A stretch of 64,000 nucleotides of DNA from contig DUCO01000006.1 in NCBI GenBank assembly GCA_012959765.1, forward strand, positions 102,431-166,430, in the 5' to 3' direction. Shown piece after piece: positions 43,299-51,777 of this stretch (position 1 is its first letter; the number at the start of each line of letters is the position of its first letter). The notes under the pieces were generated by a model. It was not told the origin of the DNA. It was given only the letters and a program-made list of their open reading frames with translations, and made no database searches. The stretch comes from Dehalococcoidia bacterium. Lineage in GTDB: Bacteria; Chloroflexota; Dehalococcoidia; Lucifugimonadales; Lucifugimonadaceae. The translations under genes were made by a program, and so were the position numbers.

Positions 43299-44486
43299 CT
43301 AAAAAAACGGTTGGCTGGATACCGGGGTATCGACGACGGCTGTATCGCCAACAGTGAATTTTTCGAGAACAGACTCGTCGATCTTGATGCCGAGTCCGGG
43401 TGCTGTTGGGACTTCGACCCTGCTGTTTTTCTGGGTGAAGAACGGCTCGGTGAGGTTTTCTCGAATGGGGTGGGGTGTTTGATCGAATTCGAGAACAGAT
43501 TCGTTTTGATAGGGGATGTTCGTTTGGCCGATCTGCCCAATGGGCTGAACTGCGAGCGTGTGCACCGCTGCTGCGAAGCTGATTCCGGTGCCCCAGAAGT
43601 GTGGGTTGAACTTGATGCCGAACGCTTGAGCCATGAGGCCGACACGGTGTAGTTCCGACGGTCCACCAACGCCGCATGTGTCGGGCTGGATGATGTCGAA
43701 AGTTCTTTCGGCGAGTCGGGGAGCGAACTCCCACCGTGTCGAAAGGCTTTCGCCTCCTGATACTGGAATTGGCGATTTTTGCTGAACTAGCTTGTTACCT
43801 ACGAAATCTCTGGATGCGCATGGCTCTTCGAACCATGTGATGTCTTGATCGGCGACCATGCTTGCGAAGGTTAGAGCGGTTGAGGGGTCGTACGATTCGT
43901 TGGCGTCGAACATCAAACGTACGTCTGGGCCGATGGCTTCTCGGGTCGCTTTGACCCTGTCGGCATCCTCTTTCAGCGAGAGTGCTCCAACCTTCATCTT
44001 CATTCCGGTGAAGCTCTGCTCGACGTACCCAACGGCTTCTTCGAGATGTGGTTTCAGGGCGTAGCTGTCGACGTAGTAGAGGCCGGTGGCGTAAACGTGG
44101 ATCGAGTCGTGGAGACGGCCGCCCATGACTTCTGCAACGGGTTTGCCGGTGGTTTTACCGACGATGTCGTGGAGTGCGGTGTCGATGGCGCTGGCGGCCA
44201 TGATGGCTACGCCCGCAAACCCGTGGCTCTGGTAAGTGGCACGGTGAATCTTGTGCCATATTTGCGAAATGTTGGCAGGGTCTTCGCCAATGACCGTTCG
44301 TGCGACCGATGCGATGCCTGCAACGGTGTCTTGCGAGCCGTAGGTTTCGCCCCAGCCGACTACGCCGTCGTCCGTGAAGACCTTTAAGACGACTACGCTT
44401 CGTGTATTGGTCCAGCGTTGCGACCATCCGAAGGGTTCATCGAGTTTGGCTTCGACGAATCGGACTTCGATGCGATCAATTTTCAT
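43299..44486 (-). CDS. Mandelate racemase/muconate lactonising enzyme family protein
   Basis: 395 residues. The barrel has KMKVG (KxK base motif), MFDANESYDP, WFEEP and SGGES metal ligands, and NPHFWGTG near the C-terminus with the acid/base His. Its KxK and final loop are closest to MLE/galactarate-glucarate-type subgroups. It is distinct from the adjacent paralogue, so the two probably handle different substrates or steps. The two genes are 34 bases apart on the same strand; an aldo/keto reductase lies upstream. Confidence 0.9.
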   Translation of the reverse strand: MKIDRIEVRFVEAKLDEPFGWSQRWTNTRSVVVLKVFTDDGVVGWGETYGSQDTVAGIASVARTVIGEDPANISQIWHKIHRATYQSHGFAGVAIMAASAIDTALHDIVGKTTGKPVAEVMGGRLHDSIHVYATGLYYVDSYALKPHLEEAVGYVEQSFTGMKMKVGALSLKEDADRVKATREAIGPDVRLMFDANESYDPSTALTFASMVADQDITWFEEPCASRDFVGNKLVQQKSPIPVSGGESLSTRWEFAPRLAERTFDIIQPDTCGVGGPSELHRVGLMAQAFGIKFNPHFWGTGISFAAAVHTLAVQPIGQIGQTNIPYQNESVLEFDQTPHPIRENLTEPFFTQKNSRVEVPTAPGLGIKIDESVLEKFTVGDTAVVDTPVSSQPFF

Positions 44487-44566
44487 ATTTTATTACGGGT
44501 CCTTCGACAGGAATTTCGTTTTGATCTGATCACGAGCTAGAAGAGCACCAGCTACCGGCTGTGGCT

Positions 44567-45493
44567 TTAGGTTCGTTGGGTCCAGTCTTTGTCTAGCTGC
44601 TCGAAGCGTTGTTTTAATTCGGTGATTACAGAATCGGGGATTGGCAGGTCGTTGTCGATCTGGCTGATGTTTGTAGCCATGTGGGACGGGTTGGTAGTGC
44701 CGACAATCGCTACGTTGGCGTTGGGATCGCCAAGTGTGTAGCCGAGAGCTGTCAGGATGCCATCGGCTGGCTCGTCTTCGATCGGGCCAAGCGCTCGTAC
44801 GGCTTTTGCTCGAAGTAGATACGGTGTGTTGTAGTGACCAGCGTCGTCGATGCCTGCTTCCGGGCGTGACTTGCCCCATACGCCCCCGGCGATTGGTCGC
44901 TTGATGATAGTGCCCATGCCCCTGTCGGTTGCTTTTTCGAGTAGCCCGCTCGTTCGTGCTCGCTGTTCGACGATGTTGTAGCTGGTTTGAAGGGTGGCAA
45001 ACAGCCCTGAATCGACCGCCCAGTGCGCTGCTTCGTTGTCGCCGGAGTAACCGATGAAGCGCGTCTTACCGGCCTGTTCGGCTTCCTGAAGAGCCCGAAT
45101 GACATCGCCTTTTTCGAGGACATCGATACCGCAGGAGTGGAGCTGGACGAGATCGACATGATCGGTTTGGAGCAGACGCAGGGAACGGTCGATCGAATCG
45201 ACAACTGTCTGGTAGGTCCACTCTTCGCCGGCAGCTCCGAGGGCGATGTGCCCCGCTTTTGTCGCGAGGAAGTAGTCGTCACGTCGCTCGGCAACACCTT
45301 TTCCGACCAGGATTTCTGAAATGCCGTAGCAGGCTGAGGTGTCGAGAAAGTTGATTCCGGCGTCGAGAGCGGTGTTCAACATTGTTGTGGCTTGGCCCTG
45401 ATCCGAGATCGAAAACTGCGATCCGATCTCGGAAAGCCCAACGCCTAAGCGGCTTGCATTGAAGCCTGTATTTCCGAATGGAACTGTCTGCAT
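44567..45493 (-). CDS. Aldo/keto reductase
   Basis: 308 residues. The catalytic tetrad is visible as Asp and Tyr in FLDTSACYGISE, Lys in FLATKAGH and His in DLVQLHSCG. The C-terminus carries the NADPH-binding segment NANVAIVGTTNPSH. It likely reduces an aldehyde or oxidises a sugar such as galactose or fucose. It sits directly upstream of two enolase-superfamily genes, a mix seen in non-phosphorylating sugar-acid pathways. Confidence 0.92.
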   Translation of the reverse strand: MQTVPFGNTGFNASRLGVGLSEIGSQFSISDQGQATTMLNTALDAGINFLDTSACYGISEILVGKGVAERRDDYFLATKAGHIALGAAGEEWTYQTVVDSIDRSLRLLQTDHVDLVQLHSCGIDVLEKGDVIRALQEAEQAGKTRFIGYSGDNEAAHWAVDSGLFATLQTSYNIVEQRARTSGLLEKATDRGMGTIIKRPIAGGVWGKSRPEAGIDDAGHYNTPYLLRAKAVRALGPIEDEPADGILTALGYTLGDPNANVAIVGTTNPSHMATNISQIDNDLPIPDSVITELKQRFEQLDKDWTQRT

Positions 45494-45595
45494 GCGTGTG
45501 GGTTCTCCGAGTGGGATTCCGGTGCGGTAATTAATTGCGCCAGAAGCTTACTACTTGGCGGACGATTTTGAGATTTTCCGAGCATAAATTTTGGC

Positions 45596-45628
45596 AAAAA
45601 AAGACCCGTGCAAATAAATGCACGGGTC
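45596..45628 (-). terminator. Intrinsic terminator after the DUF5679 gene
   Basis: GACCCGTGCA (45603-45612) pairs perfectly with TGCACGGGTC (45619-45628) around a 6-base loop, followed leftward by seven T (45596-45602). It is the cleanest rho-independent terminator in the window. Confidence 0.95.
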
Positions 45629-45651
45629 TGATTAATTCAATCGCGGCGAGC

Positions 45652-45795
45652 TTACGAAGCTTTACCAATCTTGAACATCTTGGTGCCTGAGACCGGGCAT
45701 GTGCCCTGAGTCGCAGGTCGACCATTCTTCATCGTGATTTCCTGCGGGTTCTGCATCTCACGCTTGGTCTTACACTTCATGCAGTAGGCTTCCAT
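45652..45795 (-). CDS. DUF5679 mini-protein
   Basis: 47 residues from the ATG at 45793-45795 with GGGGATCC upstream. MEAYCMKCKTKREMQNPQEI opens with a CxxC, and TCPVSGTKMFKIGKA closes it with a third Cys. This is the DUF5679 pattern, common in Chloroflexota and related to the small zinc-binding topoisomerase/ribosomal-like fold. Function unknown. A longer open frame upstream has no similarity. A strong terminator follows. Confidence 0.88.
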   Translation of the reverse strand: MEAYCMKCKTKREMQNPQEITMKNGRPATQGTCPVSGTKMFKIGKAS

Positions 45796-46259
45796 AGTGG
45801 ATCCCCGTTTCTTCTGGATATGGATTAAGTCCGCGAATTGTGCGCATCGTGCGTCACTGCGGTTGATCGTTGATCGTGGCTCGACCCTACTACAACTTTT
45901 TGAACTTGTCGCTAGTTCAAACGGGTAACTCTTGACTCGATGGCTGTAACCGCCGTTCACCTGAGTAGCACCATATGATGTATTCGTAACGGTTCAGGTG
46001 GGGTTTATTACGAATAACGTTAATAGTACACGGTATAGTGTTGAATTATGTTCATTTCGTCAATTCCATAATTTGGTGTCTAAAAATGCTAATTTTCCGT
46101 AGCTGCGACACTAGCAGACTGTTTCCCAGCGATAATTGAGATTGCGGCACGAGTGAGCGAGAGCGTGTGAATCCACTATAATTTCGAGTCGAAAATGATC
46201 GCGGACGAAGCAGTGAACATGATAATCGTCCTCGGTAACACAGAATTCAGGACAGGTAA
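45796..46259. other. 464-base intergenic region before pheS
   Basis: It holds no supported gene. A TATAAT at 46177-46182 is a likely -10 for pheS (the -35 is poor). The middle part (46000-46110) is A+T-rich. No T-box motif or tRNA was found, so pheST is not under T-box control here. Confidence 0.6.
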
Positions 46260-47276
46260 TTGCCAGAATCCAGAGAAACTCAAGATACTCAAACGAGCGA
46301 GACGGTTGAAGAACTAAAGCTAGCGGCAGTTGCTGCTCTAGATTCGGCTGAGAGTGAAGAGCAACTCGAGATTTGGCGAGTCGATTTCATGGGTCGCAAA
46401 GGGCGGCTGACTGGACTTCTTAGAGGGCTCGGCGGACTAGAGATTGATGAGCGCAAAATTGTCGGTGCTGCGGCCAACCGTTTGCGTGGCGAATTAGAGG
46501 TGTTATTTGAAGGGCGAGTAAGCCAATCGCGGTCTACCCAGACTCCTGTCGGATCGATCGACATTACGCTGCCGGGTAGGAAGCCTTCTCTGGGCGGTTT
46601 GCACCCTTCGACGCAGGTGGTTCGTGAGATAACTCAGGCGTTCAACGAGATGGGATTCCAGACGGTTGAAGGTCCAGAGGTCGAGCTTGAGAAGTATAAC
46701 TTCGACATGCTCAACATTCCGGCGAGTCACCCGGCGCGAGATATGTTCGACACGTTCTGGGTCGACTCCGACACACACGACGATATTTTGCTGCGGACTC
46801 ATACGTCGCCCATGCAGGCGCGCGTGATGGAGTCGAACGATCCGCCAATTCGAGTGGTCGTTCCCGGCAAGTGCTATCGATATGAATCGACCGACGCCAC
46901 TCACGAGTGGCAGTTCAACCAGATCGAGGGGCTTGCGGTTGACGAAGGAATCACGTTTGCCGATCTGAAAGGAACTCTTTACGAGTTTGCGAGACGCATT
47001 TTTGGTCCAAGCCAGAAAGTGCGGTTCAGGTGCGATTACTTTCCGTTCGTCGAACCCGGTGTCGATATGTCGATTGAGTGGAAGGGCGACTGGCTGGAGA
47101 TAATGGGTGCCGGAATGGTTCATCCAAAAGTTCTGGAAAACGCCGGGTACGATTCGACCAAGTACACGGGTTTTGCGTTCGGGATGGGGCCTGAGCGTAT
47201 TTCGATGCTGCGTAACGAGATAGCTGACATCAGGCATTTCTTTGCTAACGACCTTCGATTTTTGACACAGTTTTAG
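46260..47276 (+). CDS. pheS: Phenylalanyl-tRNA synthetase alpha subunit
   Basis: 338 residues, TTG start at 46260 preceded by ACAGG. N-terminal coiled-coil arm (residues ~10-85), then the class II core: GRKPSLGGLHPSTQVVREIT, motif 2 CYRYESTDATHEWQFNQIEG and motif 3 GFAFGMGPERISMLRNEIAD. The Phe-binding segment FRCDYFPFVEPGVDMSIEW is present. It forms an alpha2-beta2 enzyme with PheT. A possible terminator-like hairpin lies between the two genes. Confidence 0.97.
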   Translation: MPESRETQDTQTSETVEELKLAAVAALDSAESEEQLEIWRVDFMGRKGRLTGLLRGLGGLEIDERKIVGAAANRLRGELEVLFEGRVSQSRSTQTPVGSIDITLPGRKPSLGGLHPSTQVVREITQAFNEMGFQTVEGPEVELEKYNFDMLNIPASHPARDMFDTFWVDSDTHDDILLRTHTSPMQARVMESNDPPIRVVVPGKCYRYESTDATHEWQFNQIEGLAVDEGITFADLKGTLYEFARRIFGPSQKVRFRCDYFPFVEPGVDMSIEWKGDWLEIMGAGMVHPKVLENAGYDSTKYTGFAFGMGPERISMLRNEIADIRHFFANDLRFLTQF

Positions 47277-47305
47277 GAGCGTCGAACACGCCGTATTTCA
47301 ACTAT

Positions 47306-47345
47306 TGGGAGCGGATCGCTAAGCGCTTCGTCACTTCCCATTTTT
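47306..47345 (+). terminator. Hairpin with T-run between pheS and pheT
   Basis: TGGGAG (47306-47311) can pair with the CTTCCCA segment (47334-47340) around an imperfect inner stem, directly followed by TTTTT (47341-47345). It would reduce pheT transcription relative to pheS, or act as a mild attenuator. The stem is imperfect. Confidence 0.35.
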
Positions 47346-47376
47346 CACCTGTAGTTCTAACGACCGAGTAAATCGC

Positions 47377-49803
47377 ATGAAGGTTCCTGTTTCCTGGTTG
47401 AGTGAGTACGTCGATTTCGAGATGAGCCTCGAGGATCTGGCACATCGTTTAACGATGGCTGGTAACGAGGTTGAAGAAATCGAACGTACTGGCTGGATCG
47501 ACAACGTTGTGGTTGGTCATGTCAAAGCTGTTGCTCAGCATCCGAACGCCGACCGACTGAGTCTGGTGACCGTCGACTATGGCGATGGCGAGGCCGAGGT
47601 TGTGTGTGGCGCGCCTAACGTGGCTGCGGGTCAGAAGATTGCTTACGCGGCGGTTGGTGCGGTGCTTCAAGACGCTTATGCCGAAGAGCCTGGTAAGACC
47701 AAGAAGCTGAAGCGATCGAAGATTCGTGGGGTTGAATCTATCGGAATGGTTTGCTCTGTACGAGAGTTGGGGATTGGCGACGATCACGATGGCATACTCG
47801 TTTTAGACGATGATGCGAAGGTGGGAACGCCAATTGGCGAAGTTCTTGGCGAAACGGTTCTCGACATTGAGCTGACGCCGAATCGTCCCGACTGTTTGGG
47901 AGTTGTAGGTGTTGCTCGTGACGTTTCGGCGATCACCGGTAATCCGCTTCGCCAGCCAAACGTTGAGTTCGAATCTAAAGGTCCTGACGTAAATACACTG
48001 GCTTCAGTTGAAATTACTGACCCGGATCTGTGCCTTCGGTATACAGCTTCGGTGATTCAGGGTGTGAAGATTGGGCCTTCGCCGCAGTGGTTGCAGGATC
48101 GGCTTACGGCGATTGGCGAGCGACCTATCAATAATCTGGTCGACATCACGAACTTTGTGATGTTCGAGCTTGGGCAGCCGCTTCATGCGTTCGATCTGGA
48201 CAAAGTGGTCGATCACAGGGTGATCGTCAGGCGTGCGACCCCAGGCGAGAAGATTGTGACGCTGGATGATAAGGAACGGAAACTCGGGAGTGAGATGCTG
48301 TTGATTGCAGATCCGGAGCGAGGTATTGGGCTTGCCGGGGTTATGGGCGCTGCGAACTCGGAGATTTCTGAGTCGACAACGACGGTGTTGCTGGAATCGG
48401 CCACTTTCCACGGTGTGAACAACCGCAGGACAGCGCATGCGCTTGAGTTGCCGAGTCAGGCGACGCTTCGATTTGAAAAGAGCTTACGAACCGGGTTGAG
48501 TGAGGTCGGGCTGAGACGGGCGACTAAGTTGATACTTGAAATCGCTGGCGGCGAGGCTGCGTCTGGGATTATTGATGTTTACCCGGGCAAGGGTACGGAG
48601 CAGACAGGTGTCAGGCTTGATCGCGATCACATCAAGCGGGTTCTCGGGGTGGAGATCGAAAACCGTGTGGTCGAAACGACGCTAGGGAATCTTGGATTCG
48701 AGCTTGCTGGTGATGCCGATGGCTGGGATGTGCGTATTCCGTACTGGCGTCCAGATGTTTCGATTCCTGAAGATATTGTTGAGGAGATTGCTCGAATCGT
48801 TGGCTACGACAATATTCCTACGACCACGCTTTCGGGTCGGCCGCCGCAGTGGCAGCCGCAGCCTGAGATGGAACTTCGTGCGCGTGTAACCGATGCGCTT
48901 GTGCAGGCGGGAATGCGAGAGATTATTTCGTATTCGGCGACAACCAGCGAGGCAGAGGCAAGAGTGGCGCTCCCGGCCGATATGGCTTCGGAAGTGAAGT
49001 TGCGCAACCCGATCACTGCCGATTTCGCAGTGATGCGCAGGACTTTGCGAGAGACGATTCTGGATACTGTGGCGCGAAACTCTCGAACGTGGCGGGGCCC
49101 GATCGCACTGTTTGAAGCTGCTCGGGTGTTCCTTGACTACGGAGAAGGCTTGCCAGAAGAGCGGCAGATGGCAGCTGGTGCGTTTGTCGGGCCCAGAAAC
49201 GATCTTCACTGGGATGCTTCGACTGACTCATCGGATTTTTACGATGCAAAAGGTGCTGTTGAAGCAGTGCTGGATGAACTGGGAATCACGGCTACGTTCG
49301 AGACTGGCGAGGATGCGACTTTTGCCGCTGGGCGAACGGCAGTGATCAAGGTTCCGGCTGCGAATAACGTGGTGATCGGCGTTGTGGGTGAAGTTGCCGG
49401 AAAGGTGTTCGCACAGTTTGACGCTGAGGTTGAAACTGCGACTATGTTCGAGCTTGACCTTGCTGCAATTTTGAAAGTCCTCAAGGGTCGCGAGGCGACC
49501 GTTAAATTTGACGAATTCACTCGGTTGCCGGCTTCGCACCGTGATCTGTCTTTAGTTGTTGACACTGGTGTGACCGCAGGGCAGATAGTCGAGATTTCCA
49601 ACCGAAATCGCATTGTTACTTCGGCCACTGTGTTCGATCTGTTCGAAGGCAAGGGAGTTCCGGACGGCAAGAAGGCAGTTGCGGTGCGGCTTGTTTATCA
49701 GTCACCGAACAAGACTCTTACTGCCGATCAAATTGGCAAGATTGAGGGTCAAATACTGAAACAGCTTTCAAAAGAACTTGGTGCTGAGCTGCGCGCACAG
49801 TGA
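47377..49803 (+). CDS. pheT: Phenylalanyl-tRNA synthetase beta subunit
   Basis: 808 residues, standard length. Domains in order: N-terminal segment with MKVPVSWLSEYVDF, EMAP/tRNA-binding domain (~40-150, VVGHVKAVAQHPNADRLSLV), B3/B4 editing domain (~210-400), B5 (~405-475), catalytic-like core (VGYDNIPTTTLSGRPP onward) and C-terminal anticodon-binding FDX-ACB domain (~715-808, RLPASHRDLSLVVD). It edits mischarged Tyr-tRNA-Phe and supports PheS. Confidence 0.97.
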   Translation: MKVPVSWLSEYVDFEMSLEDLAHRLTMAGNEVEEIERTGWIDNVVVGHVKAVAQHPNADRLSLVTVDYGDGEAEVVCGAPNVAAGQKIAYAAVGAVLQDAYAEEPGKTKKLKRSKIRGVESIGMVCSVRELGIGDDHDGILVLDDDAKVGTPIGEVLGETVLDIELTPNRPDCLGVVGVARDVSAITGNPLRQPNVEFESKGPDVNTLASVEITDPDLCLRYTASVIQGVKIGPSPQWLQDRLTAIGERPINNLVDITNFVMFELGQPLHAFDLDKVVDHRVIVRRATPGEKIVTLDDKERKLGSEMLLIADPERGIGLAGVMGAANSEISESTTTVLLESATFHGVNNRRTAHALELPSQATLRFEKSLRTGLSEVGLRRATKLILEIAGGEAASGIIDVYPGKGTEQTGVRLDRDHIKRVLGVEIENRVVETTLGNLGFELAGDADGWDVRIPYWRPDVSIPEDIVEEIARIVGYDNIPTTTLSGRPPQWQPQPEMELRARVTDALVQAGMREIISYSATTSEAEARVALPADMASEVKLRNPITADFAVMRRTLRETILDTVARNSRTWRGPIALFEAARVFLDYGEGLPEERQMAAGAFVGPRNDLHWDASTDSSDFYDAKGAVEAVLDELGITATFETGEDATFAAGRTAVIKVPAANNVVIGVVGEVAGKVFAQFDAEVETATMFELDLAAILKVLKGREATVKFDEFTRLPASHRDLSLVVDTGVTAGQIVEISNRNRIVTSATVFDLFEGKGVPDGKKAVAVRLVYQSPNKTLTADQIGKIEGQILKQLSKELGAELRAQ

Positions 49804-49829
49804 TCGCCAGAAAGAACGACTGAATAGCT

Positions 49830-51155
49830 TTGCCACCACATTCTCACGACCATCATGATCGACCGCACCGGCATCACTATGATGCCGAGATGCTCAGCGT
49901 CGAAGAGGCGCGTGATCGGATACTTTCCTACTTCGAAGTATTGCCGGTTGAAGCGACACCTTTGATCGATTCACTGGGACAGGTTCTGGCTGAGAATTTA
50001 GTTGCTTCTTTTGATATTCCACCGCTGGCTAATTCTGCAATGGATGGATACGCGGTGCTGACTTCCGACACGGCGGGTGCTTCGACTGAGCACCCTGTTG
50101 AACTGCCGGTTACGGGAGTTGTGGCTGCCGGACAGCTTCCGGACCATCCTCTGGAGCCCGGGACTGCGATTCGGATCATGACAGGGGCTCCGATACCCGA
50201 TCGTTCGAATGCTGTAGTGCCGTTTGAGGACACGGATGAACTCGAGCGTCGTGAGGGTAGCAGTGCCACGCCTGGAACGATCGGCATTCATATTGAGACC
50301 GAGCCGTACGACAACATGCGTGGTGCCGGTGAGGATGTTGAGGCTGGGGCGACTGTGTTCGAGAGTGGCCAAATTCTGCGGGCGGGAGAAATTGGCGTGA
50401 TCGCTTCGCTGGGGCACGCGAGCATTCAGGCAGTTCGACGTCCTGTGGTGGCTATTGTTTCCACCGGTGATGAATTGCTGGAGCCGGGTGAAGATCACGC
50501 GCCCGGGAAAATTTACAACTCGAACGCTTTCAGCATCGCCGCGATGGTCACTCGCTACGGTGGGATTCCTAAGATCATGGGAATTGCGAGAGACACAGTT
50601 GAATCGTTAGAAAGCGCGCTCGAAGATGCGCTCGATGCTGATCTTGTAGTGACATCGGCCGGTGTTTCGAAGGGCGACTACGATGTTGTGAAGGATGTGC
50701 TTTCGTCGAAGGGCGAGATTGCGTTGTGGTCGGTGAGAATGCGACCGGCGAAGCCGCTGGCGTTTGGGGTTCTGGATCGCAAGGACGGGACGAAGGTTCC
50801 TCATCTGGGTCTTCCCGGCAATCCGGTTAGTGCAATGGTCGCTTTCGAGCAGTTCGGCAGGCCCGCGCTTCGACTGATGATGGGTAAGCCACAGGTGGAC
50901 AAGCCGAGTATCGACGCGATTATGGATGACCCGATTCGTAATCATGACGGTCGCCGTGTGTACGCCAGAGTGCACGCCTATCGAGATGATTCGGGCGTAT
51001 ATCGAGCGAAATCTACCGGCAATCAGAGTTCGGGCGTGCTGAGTTCGATGGCTCAGGCAAATGGATTAGCCATCTGCCCCGATGACATTGGTATGATTAA
51101 CGCTGGCGAAATTGCCAAAGTCGAAATGCTTGACTGGCCCGACGACATTTTCTAG
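49830..51155 (+). CDS. moeA: Molybdopterin molybdotransferase
   Basis: 441 residues from a TTG at 49830, or 421 from the ATG at 49890 where the conserved MLSVEEARDRILSYF begins. If the TTG is used, the first 20 residues are His-rich (HSHDHHDRPHRHH). Family motifs: ANSAMDGYAV, VPFEDTDE, IVSTGDEL, GKIYNSNAF, TSAGVSKGDYDVVKDVL and LGLPGNPVSAMVAFEQF. MoeA inserts molybdate into adenylylated molybdopterin. It starts 27 bases after pheT. moaA and moaC follow at 58 and 62 kb. Confidence 0.95.
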   Translation: MPPHSHDHHDRPHRHHYDAEMLSVEEARDRILSYFEVLPVEATPLIDSLGQVLAENLVASFDIPPLANSAMDGYAVLTSDTAGASTEHPVELPVTGVVAAGQLPDHPLEPGTAIRIMTGAPIPDRSNAVVPFEDTDELERREGSSATPGTIGIHIETEPYDNMRGAGEDVEAGATVFESGQILRAGEIGVIASLGHASIQAVRRPVVAIVSTGDELLEPGEDHAPGKIYNSNAFSIAAMVTRYGGIPKIMGIARDTVESLESALEDALDADLVVTSAGVSKGDYDVVKDVLSSKGEIALWSVRMRPAKPLAFGVLDRKDGTKVPHLGLPGNPVSAMVAFEQFGRPALRLMMGKPQVDKPSIDAIMDDPIRNHDGRRVYARVHAYRDDSGVYRAKSTGNQSSGVLSSMAQANGLAICPDDIGMINAGEIAKVEMLDWPDDIF

Positions 51156-51204
51156 AACTTTCTATCCGTGCGTTTACGCGCCGTTTAGGCACATTTTAAA
51201 ATAC

Positions 51205-51681
51205 ATGACCAACCAGACAGAACAGACCGAGCAAACTCCAGCCCCGACGCCGGAACCAGAAGAAGAGCCAAAGTACCAGATTGATGCGAAGGCATTCGAG
51301 ACCTCGGGTCGATCGTTTTCATTCGCAATTTACTCACGACTTTCACAGAGCGGTAAGGCCGTGATCGATGATGGCAAATCGGTTGGTGGATTCGGTGCTC
51401 CAGCTGAATACATGAAGGTGATGTCGAACATCTGCTCGAATGAGCCCGACTTCCTTCTGCCCGGCACTCCAATTACCGAAGCCGTGTTCAAGCTGCTGCT
51501 TGCAAACACGAACAAGGCGATGACCCTCGACGAAATTCAGTCGGGTCTGACCACGGCGTGGGCGAGCGTGATTTACCTGAAGAATCTTTCAGACGAGATT
51601 CTTCGACGAATGCTCGATCAGGAGAACGATTACTTCATCAAGCGTGCGATTATTCGACGACGTCGCAGCCGGAGTTCGTAA
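51205..51681 (+). CDS. Hypothetical protein, Pro/Glu-rich N-terminus and Arg-rich tail
   Basis: 158 residues from the ATG at 51205. Residues 1-25 are rich in Thr, Gln, Pro and Glu and look disordered. Residues ~30-140 form a compact mixed domain (AFETSGRSFSFAIYSRLSQS, PDFLLPGTPITEAVFKLLLA, LDEIQSGLTTAWASVIYLKN). The last 15 residues are IIRRRRSRSS-like. The helical part could be a winged-helix fold (LDEIQSGLTTAW...), but I do not recognise a family. It lies between moeA and a good terminator. Confidence 0.7.
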   Translation: MTNQTEQTEQTPAPTPEPEEEPKYQIDAKAFETSGRSFSFAIYSRLSQSGKAVIDDGKSVGGFGAPAEYMKVMSNICSNEPDFLLPGTPITEAVFKLLLANTNKAMTLDEIQSGLTTAWASVIYLKNLSDEILRRMLDQENDYFIKRAIIRRRRSRSS

Positions 51682-51703
51682 CTCGTTTTAGAAGAGTAAT
51701 ACG

Positions 51704-51735
51704 AAAAGCCTTCGTTGTATTCAGCGAGGGCTTTT
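51704..51735 (+). terminator. Intrinsic terminator
   Basis: AAAAGCCTTCG (51704-51714) pairs with CGAGGGCTTTT (51725-51735), one G-T pair, 10-base loop, ending in seven T. It closes the pheS-pheT-moeA-hypothetical run. Confidence 0.9.
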
Positions 51736-51749
51736 TTTGTGGCGTGTTG

Positions 51750-51770
51750 GGTTCCTCCTCGCAATGGCAG
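51750..51770 (+). repeat. Family-B intergenic repeat, partial
   Basis: GGTTCCTCCTCGCAATGGCAG, a partial copy with one mismatch to the TCGCAATGACAG core, between the terminator and the convergent ctaG gene. Confidence 0.6.
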
Positions 51771-51777
51771 AACGAAA

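Noticed and set aside
43265..43669. N-terminal extension of the enolase-superfamily gene at 42155
   Set aside because: The region overlaps the neighbouring gene, has no similarity, and the ATG at 43264 gives the canonical MKITDVTV start.
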